Shown one piece after another: positions 53,877-64,000 of a stretch of DNA of 64,000 bases. The stretch is taken from assembly GCA_905221325.1 (NCBI GenBank), contig CAJNCS010000010.1, forward strand, positions 1 to 64,000, written 5' to 3'. This DNA comes from a bacterium. Lineage in GTDB: Bacteria > Bacillota > Bacilli > Lactobacillales > Streptococcaceae. Every line of letters starts with the position of its first letter. Position 1 is the first letter of the stretch. The position numbers were made by a program, and so were the translations under genes. The notes below the pieces were generated by a model. The model saw nothing but the letters and a program-made list of their open reading frames with translations, had not been told where the DNA came from and searched no databases.

Positions 53877-54155
53877 ATGTTAAAAGAAGTATTAACCATC
53901 GCAAAAGTTGCGAAAAAATCATCACTCTTTTTGGGTGGTGTCGCATTTGGTACCCTTGGCTTGAAAATCTTAGCAAGTAAGGAAGCTAAAAAAGGTTATT
54001 CTAAAGCTTTGGCTAAGGCTTACAAGTTGAAAGACGAGCTAGATGCATCTGTTTCTGTTGTGAAGCAACATGGAGACGATGTCTTGCAAGATGCCAAATA
54101 TTTGTACGAGCAAGAGAAAAAAGAAGAGCAATTAGATAGCCTTATAGGAGAATAA
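53877..54155 (+). CDS. Small membrane-anchored partner of the P-type ATPase (DUF6110-like)
   Basis: The start at 53877 is 8 bp after AGGAGG; ATG 53871 is too near. The 92-residue product has one Gly-rich membrane helix (LFLGGVAFGTLGLKIL), then SKEAKKGYSKALAKAYKLKDE and an acidic helical tail. It ends 1 bp before the ATPase gene. The layout resembles mycobacterial PacL (DUF1490) proteins, metallochaperone-like partners of P-ATPases. Confidence 0.7.
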   Translation: MLKEVLTIAKVAKKSSLFLGGVAFGTLGLKILASKEAKKGYSKALAKAYKLKDELDASVSVVKQHGDDVLQDAKYLYEQEKKEEQLDSLIGE

Positions 54156-54156
54156 T

Positions 54157-56217
54157 ATGTCTTTTAAAGTGCTACATAGAGGATACCAACATATCCGACT
54201 ATCATCTTCTTTTTCACTCACCTTGGATATTCAAGACTATCTTCGTTCCTTGGCGAGAGATGAAAAGGGGATTGAGTCTATCCAGTTTTACATAGATCAA
54301 CAGCACTTTACTCTACGCATAAAAGAAGGCTTTTCTGTATTAGATAATGCAGAAGCCTTTTTAAAAAGAATTGATAAAGGGAAAATTTCTGAGTTGATGA
54401 CTCTTCCCATTCGTAGAGAAGAGAGTGCTTATTCTATTGTTTCAGGTGCAGCGATTAAGCGTATACTTTTTCGTAGTTTTGTGCCGTATCCTATTCGCTA
54501 TATATGGACTTGTTATCAGGCTTTTGGCTATATTAGAGAAGCCTATCAAACACTAGCGCGTAAGGAGTTAACGATGGAAGTCTTGGACTGTTCGGCTATT
54601 TTATTGTCCATGTTTATGAACCAATCCAAGACGGCTAGTAACATCATGTTTATGCTTGATTTAGGCAATCATTTAGATCAGTGGTCCTTGAAAAAAACTG
54701 CAACAGATTTAGAACAGAGTCTTCTTGCAAAAGAGAGCGATGTATTCTTGGTACAGGGCGATACGGTCGTTAGCATCAAGAGTTCCGATGTTCAAATAGG
54801 AGATGTCTTGGTCCTATCTCAAGGAAATGAAATTCTGTTTGATGGACAAGTAGTTTCAGGTTTAGGTATGGTCAATGAAAGTTCCTTGACGGGAGAGAGT
54901 TTTCCAGTTGAAAAAAGAGAGTTTGATTCGGTTTGTGCAAATACAGTCTTGGAGACTGGAGAGCTACGTATTCGTGTAACCGATAATCAGATGAACAGCC
55001 GTATTTTACAACTGATTGAGTTGATGAAGAAATCTGAAGAAAACAAGAAAACTAAACAACGCTATTTCATCAAGATGGCGGATAAGGTCGTCAAATATAA
55101 TTTCTTGGGTGCTGGTCTGACTTACCTATTAACAGGTTCTTTTTCTAAGGCTATTTCTTTTCTATTGGTCGATTTCTCCTGTGCTTTGAAAATCTCTACT
55201 CCTGTAGCTTATTTAACAGCTATCAAGGAGGGGTTGAATCGTGAAATGGTGATTAAGGATGGGGATGTTCTGGAGAAATATCTGGAAGTCGATACCTTCT
55301 TATTTGATAAGACTGGGACAATCACAACTAGCTATCCTATAGTTGAAAAGGTGTTACCTTTTGGGGACTATAGCGAGGAAGATATTCTCAGAATCAGTGC
55401 CTGTCTTGAGGAACACATTTATCATCCTATTGCTAATGCCATTGTCAAGCAAGCTGAGATAGAGGGGATTGAACATGAGGAAATGCATGGGAAACTCCAA
55501 TATATTGCAAGCAAGGGAATTAAGTCCCATATCGATGGCCAACTAGTTGTTATTGGAAATTATGTCTTGATGCAGGATGAGCAGATTCATATCAGTTCGG
55601 AACAAAATGCTTTAATTGAAGAGTATAAGAGCCACTACAATCTCTTATTCTTAGCATATCAGAATGAATTGATTGGAATGTTCTGCATTCATACTCCTTT
55701 GAGAAAAGAAGCAAAAGCAGCCTTGGAGAAACTTAAGGCACAAGGGAAAAAATTGATTCTGGCAACAGGGGATACCCTGGTTAGGACAGAGGAATTAGTA
55801 AAAGATTTGCCCTTTGATCAAGTCTATACAGACTTGAAACCTGATGGGAAGTTTGAGTTAGTAGAGAAACTGCAGAGAGCAGGTCACACTATTTTGATGG
55901 TTGGGGATGGATTGAATGACTCAGCTGCTCTAACCCTATCAGATATCGGTGTGGTGATGAATGAGAGTGCAGATATTTCTAAGCAAATGAGTGATATCTT
56001 ATTGTTAGATAATCGCTTGGATTTCTTCCAAGAGTTGGATTTGCTATCATCATCTTTGCAAACACTTATCAAGAAGAATATTCAAGATACCGTTGTCGTA
56101 AATAGTAGTTTGATTGGCTTTGGCTTGTTTAATTGGCTCAGTCCTTCAAACCTCTCTATCCTACATAATCTAACAACCTTACGCATAGTCCTGCGTAGCC
56201 TGTCTATTAAGGGATAG
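54157..56217 (+). CDS. P1B-like metal-transporting ATPase
   Basis: This 686-residue P-type ATPase has the phosphorylation site DKTGT with Asp384, TGES, and hinge GDGLNDSAAL. The membrane motif usually CPx in heavy-metal ATPases reads FSCALKISTP, so Cys342 is kept but the neighbouring Pro is replaced by Ser/Ala. There is a degenerate N-terminal HMA-like part (residues about 25-75) without CxxC. Paired with the small gene upstream. Exported metal unknown. Confidence 0.85.
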   Translation: MSFKVLHRGYQHIRLSSSFSLTLDIQDYLRSLARDEKGIESIQFYIDQQHFTLRIKEGFSVLDNAEAFLKRIDKGKISELMTLPIRREESAYSIVSGAAIKRILFRSFVPYPIRYIWTCYQAFGYIREAYQTLARKELTMEVLDCSAILLSMFMNQSKTASNIMFMLDLGNHLDQWSLKKTATDLEQSLLAKESDVFLVQGDTVVSIKSSDVQIGDVLVLSQGNEILFDGQVVSGLGMVNESSLTGESFPVEKREFDSVCANTVLETGELRIRVTDNQMNSRILQLIELMKKSEENKKTKQRYFIKMADKVVKYNFLGAGLTYLLTGSFSKAISFLLVDFSCALKISTPVAYLTAIKEGLNREMVIKDGDVLEKYLEVDTFLFDKTGTITTSYPIVEKVLPFGDYSEEDILRISACLEEHIYHPIANAIVKQAEIEGIEHEEMHGKLQYIASKGIKSHIDGQLVVIGNYVLMQDEQIHISSEQNALIEEYKSHYNLLFLAYQNELIGMFCIHTPLRKEAKAALEKLKAQGKKLILATGDTLVRTEELVKDLPFDQVYTDLKPDGKFELVEKLQRAGHTILMVGDGLNDSAALTLSDIGVVMNESADISKQMSDILLLDNRLDFFQELDLLSSSLQTLIKKNIQDTVVVNSSLIGFGLFNWLSPSNLSILHNLTTLRIVLRSLSIKG

Positions 56218-56235
56218 GTGGGAACTATTCACAGC

Positions 56236-56273
56236 AAAAAGGAGTTACCTTTCTCGAGGGTAACTCCTTTTTT
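56236..56273. terminator. Terminator between P-type ATPase gene and tyrS
   Basis: AAAAAGGAGTTACC (56236-56249) pairs with GGTAACTCCTTTTTT (56259-56273); usable in both directions. Confidence 0.85.
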
Positions 56274-56294
56274 AATAGGTAAATGTTTAACAAT

Positions 56295-57551
56295 TTAGTA
56301 AGTCAATACAAAGTATTTTTTCTTACCACGACGGATAACAGTAAGTTCGTTTTCCAACTTATCTGCATCACTCAAGACATAGTCAAGATCTTGGATGCGG
56401 TCGCCGTTGACGTAGATAGCTCCGTTTTGAACATCTTCACGGGCTTGGCGTTTTGAGTTAACCACACCAGATGACACGAGGAGCTCCACGATATTGTGGT
56501 TTTCGTCTGCTTGTACTTGGTAGTTTGGCACGCCACGAAGTCCTTGTTTGAGTTCTTTGACAGAAAGGTTTTTGATGTTTCCTGCAAAGAGTTGCTCAGT
56601 GATGTTGAGGGCTTCCTTGTAAGCTTCTTCTCCGTGGACAAGAGTTACGACTTCACGAGCCAAGACTTTTTGAGCCAAGCGTTCGTGTGGAGCTACTTCA
56701 AACTGTTTACGGATGTCTTCAATCTCGTCCAGTGACAAGAAGGTAAAGATTTTCAAGAAGCGAACAGCGTCAGCATCCATGACGTTCATCCAGAATTGGT
56801 ACATTTCGTATGGAGAAGTCTTTTCAGGGTTGAGCCAGACTGCGTTTCCTTCTGATTTACCAAACTTTTTACCTGTCGCATCAGTGATTAGTGGAACTGT
56901 GATAACGTGGCCTGTCTTGTCAGCCTTACGACGAAGCAATTCGGTACCAGCGGTCATATTTCCCCATTGGTCAGAACCACCGATTTGTAGTGTTACGTTG
57001 TGCTCTTGGTTAAGGACGTAGAAGTCATACCCTTGCATGATTTGGTAGGCAAACTCTGTGTAAGAAATCCCTGTTTCAATCCGCTTTTTAACAGACTCCT
57101 TGCTCATCATGTAGTTGACAGTGAAGTATTTTCCGATATCACGGAGGAAGTCAATGAAGCTGATGCTGCCAAACCAGTCGTAGTTGTTGACTATGACAGC
57201 TTTATTTTCACCATTTTCAAAGTCAAGAAAGCGAGACAGTTGTCCTTGGATAGACTTGACCCAGCCATCTACTGTGTCTTTTGTTTGGAGACTACGCTCA
57301 GCATCTTTGAAGGACGGATCTCCGATGAGACCTGTAGCACCGCCAACGAGCGCATAAGGTTTGTGACCTGCTAGTTGCAAACGACGACTTGTCAAGATTG
57401 CGACAAGGTGGCCTAGGTGAAGGCTGTCAGCAGTTGGATCGTAGCCAGTATAATAAGAAACTTGACCTTCTTCTAGGGCTTTGCGCAAAGCTTCTTCATC
57501 AGTCGTTTGAAAAATCAAACCACGCTCTTTTAGCTCATCAAAAATGTGCAT
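56295..57551 (-). CDS. tyrS: Tyrosyl-tRNA synthetase
   Basis: A 418-residue class I synthetase: HLGH ([10 protein letters not shown]) and KFGKS signature motifs, and a C-terminal S4-like RNA-binding domain ([24 protein letters not shown]). AAAGGAGAAAAG precedes the ATG. No T-box leader is visible in the 140 bp upstream. Confidence 0.97.
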   Translation of the reverse strand: MHIFDELKERGLIFQTTDEEALRKALEEGQVSYYTGYDPTADSLHLGHLVAILTSRRLQLAGHKPYALVGGATGLIGDPSFKDAERSLQTKDTVDGWVKSIQGQLSRFLDFENGENKAVIVNNYDWFGSISFIDFLRDIGKYFTVNYMMSKESVKKRIETGISYTEFAYQIMQGYDFYVLNQEHNVTLQIGGSDQWGNMTAGTELLRRKADKTGHVITVPLITDATGKKFGKSEGNAVWLNPEKTSPYEMYQFWMNVMDADAVRFLKIFTFLSLDEIEDIRKQFEVAPHERLAQKVLAREVVTLVHGEEAYKEALNITEQLFAGNIKNLSVKELKQGLRGVPNYQVQADENHNIVELLVSSGVVNSKRQAREDVQNGAIYVNGDRIQDLDYVLSDADKLENELTVIRRGKKKYFVLTY

Positions 57552-57645
57552 GTGTCTTTTCTCCTTTATAAAATATTGTTTCTACCTATTGTATCACAAA
57601 CTTGATTAATAGCCTAGTGGAATAGGGAAGAAAGTGGCTATTTTA

Positions 57646-57672
57646 TTGAAAGTTTTCCTTTTATGGTATAAT
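57646..57672 (+). promoter_or_regulatory. pbp1b promoter
   Basis: TTGAAA (57646-57651), 15 bp, TGGTATAAT with the -10 at 57667-57672; the extended -10 compensates for the short spacer. The near-identical ATGGTATAAT occurs before rpsD. Confidence 0.55.
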
Positions 57673-57691
57673 AGAGAAAGCGAGGACATTC

Positions 57692-60172
57692 ATGAAAGAA
57701 AGAATTAATGAATTAAAAACAAAAATGCTGCATTTTTTCCAGCAGCTAACTGCTAAATGGAAACAAAGACAAGCAGATAAGAAAATCGATAAAAAGGCGA
57801 CCTCTTCTGATAAAGTTAGAAGGGCAGGATCTAATTTTGCTAGGGTTTTGAGTGGGTTTAAAATAGTCTTTAATACTCTCTTTATCCTAGGTTTTATCGG
57901 TGGACTGTTTGGTGCTGGGGTGGCTATGGGTTATGGAGTTGCCCTATTTGACAAGGCCCAGGTCCCTCAAGCAGAAGAGTTGGTCAAGCAAGTGAAGGAT
58001 ATTGCCTCTATCTCAGAAATCACTTATTCTGACGGCAGTACCATTGCCTCGATCGAGGGCGATTTGTTGCGCACTTCAGTCGCTTCAGGTGCTATTTCGG
58101 ATAATCTTAAAAAGGCTATCATTGCGACAGAAGACGAGAATTTCAACGAGCACAAGGGAGTTGTGCCTAAGGCCGTTATTCGTGCGACCTTGGGAACTTT
58201 TGTTGGTCTGGGGTCATCCAGTGGTGGTTCTACCTTGACTCAGCAGGTTATCAAGCAGCAAGTGGTGGGGGATGCTCCAACTCTAGCTCGTAAGGCCAAA
58301 GAAATCATTGATGCTCTAGCTTTAGAGCGGGCTATGGGTAAGGATGAGATTTTAACAACCTACCTCAACATAGCTCCGTTTGGTCGCAATCACAAAGGTC
58401 AGAATATTGCAGGTGCCCAGCAGGCTGCAGAAGGGATCTTTGGGGTTAAGGCTTCGGATCTAACGGTCCCTCAAGCAGCCTTTATCGCAGGATTGCCACA
58501 GAGTCCAATTAGTTACTCCCCTTATGAATCTGACGGTAGTATGAAGAGCGAGGAGGATTTGGCTCTGGGGGTCAAACGGGCTAGAGATGTTCTCTATAAT
58601 ATGTACCGGACAGGGGCTCTAAGTCAGGAAGATTACGATAAGTACAAAGATTATGACTTTAAGAAAGACTTCTTACCATCTGGTAGTGTCAGTGGTACTT
58701 CGCGTGACTATCTCTACTTCGCAACCTTGGCAGAAGCTACTGATCGGATGTATGACTATCTGATTCAGAGAGATAATGTTTCTGTACAAGAGCAAAAGAA
58801 TGAATCCATCCAGAAAGCTTATCGTGATTTAGCGACTAAGGAAATTGAAAATGGTGGATATAAGATTACGACGACTATCAATAAAAATATTCATGCTGCG
58901 ATGCAAAATGCGGTGGCAACCTACGGCTATCTGCTAGATGATTCGACAGGACAGCCTGAGGTGGGGAATGTCCTCATGGACAACCAAACAGGAGCTATTC
59001 TTGGATTTGTCGGTGGTCGCAATTATCAAAAAAATCAGAATAACCATGCTATCGATACAAAACGTTCTCCTGCTTCGACTACTAAGCCGATATTGGCTTA
59101 CAGTATTGCCATTGACCAAGGTCTGATGGGAAGTGCAAGTATCTTATCAAACTATCCAACCAATTTTTCAAACGGCAATCCTATCATGTATGTCAATAGT
59201 CCTGGTACAGGGATGATGACGTTAGGGGAGGCCCTCAATTACTCATGGAATATCCCAGCCTACTGGACTTATCGTACACTCCGAGAGAAGGGGGTTGATG
59301 TCAAAGGCTATATGGAAAAAATGGGTTATGAAATCCCAGAATATGGTATTGAGAGTTTACCGATGGGCGGAGGAATTGACGTTACAGTTGCTCAGCATAC
59401 CAACGGGTATCAAACTCTGGCCAACAATGGAGTTTACCATAGGAAACATATGATCGCGAAGATCGAGTCAACAGATGGTCGAGTGGTATACGAGCACAAG
59501 GATAAACCTGTCCAAGTTTATTCAAAAGCGACAGCGACCATCATGCAAAGTTTGCTTCGCGATGTTATTTCATCTCGGATTACCACAAGTTTCCAGACAG
59601 ACTTGGCTACCATCAATCCAAGCCTCGCTAGCGCCGACTGGATTGGAAAAACTGGTACAACCAATGAAGACGAAAACATGTGGCTCATGCTTTCTACGCC
59701 TCGCTTGACCTTGGGTGGCTGGCTAGGTCACGATGACAACCGCCCACTAGCCAAAGGAGCAGGCCACTACCGCAATGCCAACTATATGGCCCACTTGGTT
59801 AATGCCATTCAACAAGCAAAACCTGGCATTTGGGGGAATGAGCGCTTTAATCTTGACTCAAGTGTGGCCAAGTCACAAGTTCTCAAGTCGACAGGGGAGA
59901 AACCGGGCAAGGTTTCAATCAATGGCAAAGAAATTAACGTTTCCGGTTCTACCGTAACAAGTTACTGGGCTACTAAAGAAGGGGCGCCAGTAACCACCTA
60001 TCGCTTTGCTATTGGAGGAAGCGATGCAGATTATCAGAATGCTTGGAAGAATATTCTAGGAAGCATTCCTGCAGTAACTCCTCCAAGCTCAAGTAGCGGT
60101 TCGGGAACAACAAGTTCGAGTGGCAATACTCAAAGTGGTTCTTCAGGACGTTCACGTCTGTTTAATCGCTAA
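57692..60172 (+). CDS. pbp1b: Bifunctional penicillin-binding protein 1B
   Basis: This 826-residue class A PBP has a basic cytoplasmic N-terminus, one membrane helix (about 54-80), and a GT51 glycosyltransferase ([14 protein letters not shown] with catalytic Glu, [12 protein letters not shown]). The transpeptidase has SxxK in [12 protein letters not shown] in YSWNIPAY, and KTGTT. A Ser/Gly-rich tail follows. GAGGACATTC precedes the ATG. Confidence 0.95.
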   Translation: MKERINELKTKMLHFFQQLTAKWKQRQADKKIDKKATSSDKVRRAGSNFARVLSGFKIVFNTLFILGFIGGLFGAGVAMGYGVALFDKAQVPQAEELVKQVKDIASISEITYSDGSTIASIEGDLLRTSVASGAISDNLKKAIIATEDENFNEHKGVVPKAVIRATLGTFVGLGSSSGGSTLTQQVIKQQVVGDAPTLARKAKEIIDALALERAMGKDEILTTYLNIAPFGRNHKGQNIAGAQQAAEGIFGVKASDLTVPQAAFIAGLPQSPISYSPYESDGSMKSEEDLALGVKRARDVLYNMYRTGALSQEDYDKYKDYDFKKDFLPSGSVSGTSRDYLYFATLAEATDRMYDYLIQRDNVSVQEQKNESIQKAYRDLATKEIENGGYKITTTINKNIHAAMQNAVATYGYLLDDSTGQPEVGNVLMDNQTGAILGFVGGRNYQKNQNNHAIDTKRSPASTTKPILAYSIAIDQGLMGSASILSNYPTNFSNGNPIMYVNSPGTGMMTLGEALNYSWNIPAYWTYRTLREKGVDVKGYMEKMGYEIPEYGIESLPMGGGIDVTVAQHTNGYQTLANNGVYHRKHMIAKIESTDGRVVYEHKDKPVQVYSKATATIMQSLLRDVISSRITTSFQTDLATINPSLASADWIGKTGTTNEDENMWLMLSTPRLTLGGWLGHDDNRPLAKGAGHYRNANYMAHLVNAIQQAKPGIWGNERFNLDSSVAKSQVLKSTGEKPGKVSINGKEINVSGSTVTSYWATKEGAPVTTYRFAIGGSDADYQNAWKNILGSIPAVTPPSSSSGSGTTSSSGNTQSGSSGRSRLFNR

Positions 60173-60178
60173 GATAGA

Positions 60179-60220
60179 GTAGCAGCAAGGTTAGTAATTT
60201 CCCCTTGTTGCTACTTTTTT
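60179..60220 (+). terminator. pbp1b terminator
   Basis: GTAGCAGCAAGG and CCTTGTTGCTAC around about 12 nt, then TTTTTT. Confidence 0.85.
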
Positions 60221-60249
60221 CTTTGTTAGTTTCGTGTTACAATAGGAGT

Positions 60250-61161
60250 ATGAATCATTATCAGAAAAAGATTGTTAAGGGAACAGTATACTCGCTACTC
60301 TCAGGCCTAATCTGGGGGATTTGTGGGATTTTAGGAGAGTACTTTTTCACTCATTATCCAGTGTCTTCTGGATGGATTACTTCTATGCGTTTACTAGTGG
60401 CGGGGAGTTTGGTTTTAGGTTTATCTGCTTTTCAGTTGCGTAGCCACTTGTTGGACATCTGGCGTGATAAAAAAAATTATCTACCTTTTTTAGCCTATGC
60501 TATTCTAGGTATTTTTTCTGTGCAGTTTTTCTTTTATCTCTGCGTTGAGTATTCGAATGCGACGACGGCGACCATTTTGCAATTTATCAGCCCTGTTTTT
60601 ATCCTGTTTTACAATCGAATCGTTTACCAGAAAAAGGCTTCGATTACAGCTGTTTTCTATGTTTTGATTGCCATGCTAGGTGTTTTTTTGATGGCTACAA
60701 AAGGGGATTTGTCCCAGTTGTCCATGACACCTTTGGCTCTAGTGACAGGTTTGCTCAGTGCAGTAGGGGTCATGTTTAATGTTATCCTGCCTCAGCGTTT
60801 TGCACGGCGCTACGGTTTCATTCCGACTGTTGGTTGGGGGATGATTCTGGCAGGACTCTTTAGTAATTTCCTTTACCCTATTTATCAGATAAGTTTTCAA
60901 GTGGATCTGGTAAGTGTGCTGATTTGTCTGACGATTGCCGTGTTTGGTACTGCTTTTGCCTTTTTCCTATCTATGAAGGCCGTGTCCCTTGTTTCCCCGC
61001 TGGTTGTATCGGTGGTGAGTGCTAGCGAACCTCTTTCTTCAGCATTATTAAGTGTTCTTTTTCTGGGATTGGTCATGGATGGTTTTTTGGCCTTGGCTAT
61101 GGTGTTGATTATCGTTCCGATGATTTTCTTATCTGTAGAAGAAGCAAAACAAGCCAAGTAA
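60250..61161 (+). CDS. EamA/DMT-family transporter
   Basis: The start at 60250 (MNHYQKKIVKG) has AGGAGT directly before it; the longer frame from 60205 overlaps the terminator. The 303-residue protein has ten helices in two EamA repeats (GLIWGICGILGEYFF; LSAVGVMFNVILP). Substrate unknown, probably a metabolite. Read with its own terminator. Confidence 0.88.
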   Translation: MNHYQKKIVKGTVYSLLSGLIWGICGILGEYFFTHYPVSSGWITSMRLLVAGSLVLGLSAFQLRSHLLDIWRDKKNYLPFLAYAILGIFSVQFFFYLCVEYSNATTATILQFISPVFILFYNRIVYQKKASITAVFYVLIAMLGVFLMATKGDLSQLSMTPLALVTGLLSAVGVMFNVILPQRFARRYGFIPTVGWGMILAGLFSNFLYPIYQISFQVDLVSVLICLTIAVFGTAFAFFLSMKAVSLVSPLVVSVVSASEPLSSALLSVLFLGLVMDGFLALAMVLIIVPMIFLSVEEAKQAK

Positions 61162-61182
61162 AGATGTTTATTTGATAGTTGA

Positions 61183-61206
61183 GGCTTCAAATTTGAAGCC
61201 TTTTTT
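61183..61206 (+). terminator. EamA gene terminator
   Basis: GGCTTCAAATTTGAAGCC is a perfect 18-bp palindrome followed by TTTTTT. Confidence 0.85.
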
Positions 61207-61245
61207 GGTAGAATAGGTATCATTATAATGAACCAGGAGGCGCCT

Positions 61246-61944
61246 ATGACTGCTACAAAAATGAATGCTCAAGAAATTATCCAATTTATCGCTAATGCTG
61301 AAAAGAAAACCAGTGTCAAAGTAACCTTTGAAGGAGAACTCGCAACTGCTGTGCCTAGCTCTGTTGTCAAACTAGGCAATGTTTTATTTGGAGACTGGAA
61401 GGACGTCGCTCCGCTTCTTGATGGTTTGGTAGAAAATCAAGACTATGTTGTTGAGCAAGATGCTCGTAATTCTGCAGTTCCTTTGCTAGATAAACGTGAT
61501 ATCAACGCTCGTATCGAGCCAGGTGCCATTATCCGTGACCAAGTGGAAATTGGTGACAATGCTGTTATCATGATGGGAGCTGTTATCAATATCGGTGCTG
61601 AAATCGGAGCAGGAACCATGATTGACATGGGGGCTATCCTTGGTGGCCGTGCTATCGTTGGGAAAAACAGTCACGTTGGTGCAGGTGCAGTTTTGGCAGG
61701 TGTGATTGAGCCAGCTAGTGCCGATCCAGTCCGTGTCGGGGACAATGTTCTCATCGGAGCCAATGCAGTGGTCATTGAAGGTGTACAAATCGGTAGTGGT
61801 TCGGTTGTCGCTGCAGGAGCTATCGTGACTCAAAATGTTCCGGAAAATGTAGTGGTAGCAGGCGTTCCGGCTCGCATTATCAAAGAAATCGACAGCCAAA
61901 CCCAACAAAAAACAGCGCTAGAAGATGCGCTTCGTACCTTGTAA
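61246..61944 (+). CDS. dapH: Tetrahydrodipicolinate N-acetyltransferase
   Basis: The start at 61246 ([12 protein letters not shown]) has CAGGAGGCGCCT upstream; 61228 would place that site within the gene. The 232-residue enzyme has left-handed beta-helix hexapeptide repeats ([29 protein letters not shown]). It acetylates tetrahydrodipicolinate in the acetyl branch of lysine synthesis; the next gene removes the acetyl group. Confidence 0.95.
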   Translation: MTATKMNAQEIIQFIANAEKKTSVKVTFEGELATAVPSSVVKLGNVLFGDWKDVAPLLDGLVENQDYVVEQDARNSAVPLLDKRDINARIEPGAIIRDQVEIGDNAVIMMGAVINIGAEIGAGTMIDMGAILGGRAIVGKNSHVGAGAVLAGVIEPASADPVRVGDNVLIGANAVVIEGVQIGSGSVVAAGAIVTQNVPENVVVAGVPARIIKEIDSQTQQKTALEDALRTL

Positions 61945-61958
61945 TTGTAAAAGTAAAA

Positions 61959-61989
61959 AAAGAGGCGGAACCCTTTTTCCAGCCTCTTT
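61959..61989 (+). terminator. Hairpin between dapH and the deacetylase gene
   Basis: AAAGAGGC (61959-61966) and GCCTCTTT (61982-61989). It may attenuate read-through, since the next gene starts 26 bp on. Confidence 0.6.
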
Positions 61990-62014
61990 CTGCTATCAAA
62001 AGGAGGATCGATAG

Positions 62015-63145
62015 ATGTTAGATTTGATTCAGACTCGACGAGATTTGCACCAGATTCCAGAGATTGGCTTGGAGGAATTCAAGACTCAGGCATATTTGCT
62101 GGATGTGATTGAGAAATTGACTGCGGGCAAGGATTTTGTTCAAGTCCGCACCTGGCGGACAGGGATTTTGGTTTATTTGCAGGGATATCAGCCTGAGCGC
62201 ACCATTGGTTGGCGCACGGATATTGATGGACTCCCTATCCTTGAACAAACGGGCCTTACTTTTTCTTCCCAACACCAAGGTCGTATGCATGCTTGTGGAC
62301 ATGATTTTCATATGACCATTGCCTTGGGCTGTCTTGAGCGTGCCCTTGAGGAGCAACCAAAGAATAATCTGCTTTTTCTGTTTCAACCTGCTGAAGAAAA
62401 TGAAGCGGGTGGTATGCTCATGTATGAGGACGGTGCTTTTGGGGACTGGTTACCAGACCAGTTTTATGGACTCCATGTTCGGCCAGATTTGAAAGTTGGC
62501 CAGATTGCGACCAATACCCATACACTCTTTGCAGGGACTTGCGAAGTTAAGATCCGTTTCAAAGGCAAAGGCGGCCATGCAGCCTTTCCGCATGAAGCCA
62601 ATGATGCTTTGGTGGCTGCTAGTTACTTTGTGACCCAAGTACAGTCAGTGGTCAGCCGCAATGTCAATCCAATCGAGGGAGCAGTAGTGACCTTTGGTGT
62701 TTTTCAAGCTGGAACCACCAACAATGTCATCACAGATACAGCCTTTTTGCATGGAACCATTCGCGCCTTGACCCAGGATATGAGCCTACTAGTACAAAAA
62801 AGAGTCAAGACAGTAGCAGAAGGGGTTGCAGCAGCCTTTGATATGGAAGTCGAAGTGGAACTCAAGCAAGGAGGCTACCTACCTGTTGAGAACAATCCAG
62901 CCTTGGCGCGTGAACTGATGACATTCTTTGAAGAAAAAGAAGGAATCGAGCTGATTGATATCGAGCCTGCTATGACTGGCGAGGATTTTGGTTATCTCCT
63001 TTCAAAGGTTGATGGGGTTATGTTTTGGCTAGGTATTGATAGTCCCTACGCCCTTCACCACCCTCAGATGAGTCCTAAGGAAGAAGCTTTAACCATTGGG
63101 ATGGATGCGGTCTCTAGTTTTCTCAAAAAGAAGGCAGCAGAGTAG
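62015..63145 (+). CDS. N-acetyldiaminopimelate deacetylase
   Basis: A 376-residue M20-family metallopeptidase. Metal and catalytic motifs: [23 protein letters not shown] and [10 protein letters not shown]. Deacetylates N-acetyl-LL-diaminopimelate. AAGGAGGATCG precedes the ATG. Placement right after dapH supports the function over a general aminoacylase. Confidence 0.92.
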   Translation: MLDLIQTRRDLHQIPEIGLEEFKTQAYLLDVIEKLTAGKDFVQVRTWRTGILVYLQGYQPERTIGWRTDIDGLPILEQTGLTFSSQHQGRMHACGHDFHMTIALGCLERALEEQPKNNLLFLFQPAEENEAGGMLMYEDGAFGDWLPDQFYGLHVRPDLKVGQIATNTHTLFAGTCEVKIRFKGKGGHAAFPHEANDALVAASYFVTQVQSVVSRNVNPIEGAVVTFGVFQAGTTNNVITDTAFLHGTIRALTQDMSLLVQKRVKTVAEGVAAAFDMEVEVELKQGGYLPVENNPALARELMTFFEEKEGIELIDIEPAMTGEDFGYLLSKVDGVMFWLGIDSPYALHHPQMSPKEEALTIGMDAVSSFLKKKAAE

Positions 63146-63156
63146 AGGAATTGTCT

Positions 63157-63696
63157 ATGAAAGCAGAACTACGCAAGCAAGTCTTGCAAGAAATGAAGGC
63201 TCTATCTCAGGAACAAAAACAGGCTATGGATCGAGCTTTAACAAAACGATTTTTGAATCACTCCTTTTATCAAGAAGCCAAGGTCATCGCAACCTATCTC
63301 TCTTTTCCGCACGAATTTCAAACGCAGGAACTAATCGAACAGGCGCTAAGAGATGGCAAGAAGGTTCTGATACCTAAAACCTATCCCAAGGGGCGCATGG
63401 AGTTTGTGGTTTACGATCCACAACAGTTGGTAAAAACTTCCTTTGGCTTACTGGAACCCCAAGGGAACTTGGAAGTGGTGGATGCTTCTCAGATTGATTT
63501 GATTCATGTTCCGGGCTTGGCTTTTACAACAGAGGGCTATCGGATTGGATACGGCGGGGGCTACTACGACCGCTATTTGGAGAATTTTGCTGGGGATAGC
63601 ATGAGTACAATCTATTCTTGTCAAGTTCAGGAGTTTAACTCGGAAGACCATGATGTTCCCGTTCAGGAGGTGCTAATCTATGAAGGAAATCTTTGA
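63157..63696 (+). CDS. 5-formyltetrahydrofolate cyclo-ligase
   Basis: The start at 63157 (MKAELRKQVLQEM) follows GAGG at a normal distance; a TTG at 63151 is in frame but less likely. The 179-residue enzyme shows the conserved RIGYGGGYYDRYL near the C-terminus and IDLIHVPGLAF. It converts 5-formyl-THF to 5,10-methenyl-THF. It overlaps the next gene by 17 bp. Confidence 0.93.
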   Translation: MKAELRKQVLQEMKALSQEQKQAMDRALTKRFLNHSFYQEAKVIATYLSFPHEFQTQELIEQALRDGKKVLIPKTYPKGRMEFVVYDPQQLVKTSFGLLEPQGNLEVVDASQIDLIHVPGLAFTTEGYRIGYGGGYYDRYLENFAGDSMSTIYSCQVQEFNSEDHDVPVQEVLIYEGNL

Positions 63697-64000
63697 CAAA
63701 CGCTACCCTGTGACTAGTTTTTTCCTCCTAGTGACGGCTTTGGTATTTCTATTGATGTTGGTTACTACGGGTATCAACTTTGACCATGTAAAAACTCTGT
63801 TTCAGTTTGGAGCTATGTATGGGCCAATCATTCGCCTGTTCCCAGAGCAGGTATGGCGCCTTTTTTCGGCTATATTTGTGCATATTGGTTGGGAGCATTT
63901 CATTGTTAATATGATTTCACTTTACTTTCTTGGACGACAGGTGGAGGAGATTTTCGGCTCCAAGCAGTTCTTCTTTCTCTATCTCTTATCAGGAATGATG
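63680..64000 (+). CDS. Rhomboid-family intramembrane serine protease (5' part)
   Basis: It begins ATG 63680 (MKEIFDKRYPVTSFF) with GGAGGTG upstream, and runs off the window after 107 codons. Visible: an N-terminal helix, then WRLFSAIFVHIGWEHFIVNMISLYFLGRQVEEIFGS, the rhomboid HxxxxHxxxN signature. The catalytic Ser and His are beyond the end. Confidence 0.9.
   Translation, partial: MKEIFDKRYPVTSFFLLVTALVFLLMLVTTGINFDHVKTLFQFGAMYGPIIRLFPEQVWRLFSAIFVHIGWEHFIVNMISLYFLGRQVEEIFGSKQFFFLYLLSGMM

Noticed and set aside
57552..57690. T-box riboswitch before tyrS
   Set aside because: The 140 bp lacks the T-box sequence and specifier stem; the same holds for hisS and aspS.

Overview
The window is low-GC Firmicute chromosome and reads as a Streptococcus of the mitis/pneumoniae group. 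The evidence is an LPxTG adhesin with SSURE-type repeats, an adjacent SaeRS-like (TCS08-like) two-component system, rpsD, the malR-malA / malD-malC-malX / malM-malP maltodextrin regulon with LacI-type operators, and the hisS, aspS, tyrS and pbp1b neighbourhoods. Genus assignment is secure; species is inference.

Layout. 1-4200: adhesin 3' end, response regulator and kinase, rpsD with a structured leader, and an HXXEE-type membrane protein. 4223-30040: an integrative and conjugative element (ICE, about 25.8 kb) inserted in the 3' end of rpmG. Its ends share a 12-bp rpmG-derived core (4223-4234 and 30029-30040) and a 24-bp perfect direct repeat just inside (4298-4321 and 29911-29934). Reading leftward, the conjugation module has two small DUF961-like genes, the TcpA/FtsK coupling ATPase, an oriT-like dyad, a MobT relaxase, a TcpC-TcpE-VirB4-VirB6-like secretion set, a CHAP cell-wall hydrolase, xis and int. 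This is the gene order I recall for the ICESt3/Tn916 superfamily (orfM to orfA, xis, int). Rightward cargo (18967-28923): an Xre repressor in an operon with a UvrD-like helicase and an unrecognised partner; an IrrE/ImmA-type metallopeptidase gene followed by an HdiR-UmuC-type SOS mutagenesis cassette; and a Sau3AI/MutH-type restriction-modification pair. A small gene and a lipoprotein gene lie next to attR.

30029-40154: rpmG, rpmF, an Arc-like protein, an SPFH protein, ilvD, a DUF59 protein, an Rgg-type regulator, an MFS transporter, hisS, and a cluster of an Xre regulator with small membrane proteins, a DUF3169-like protein and a CPBP protease. 40306-64000: aspS, a YitT-family protein, the maltodextrin regulon, rlmA, a small membrane protein paired with a P-type ATPase, tyrS, pbp1b, an EamA transporter, two lysine/diaminopimelate pathway genes, 5-formyl-THF cyclo-ligase, and a rhomboid protease cut by the window end.

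How the parts work together. The ICE moves by Int/Xis excision, MobT nicking at oriT and TcpA/VirB4-driven export. Its cargo looks like a defence and stress package (restriction, a putative helicase system, SOS-type repair) under Xre-type control. The best candidate for something undescribed is the three-gene Xre-helicase-partner operon at 18967-22072. A frameshifted small gene and an attenuator-like terminator lie at the head of the conjugation operon. I saw no CRISPR array, tRNA, rRNA or insertion sequence.
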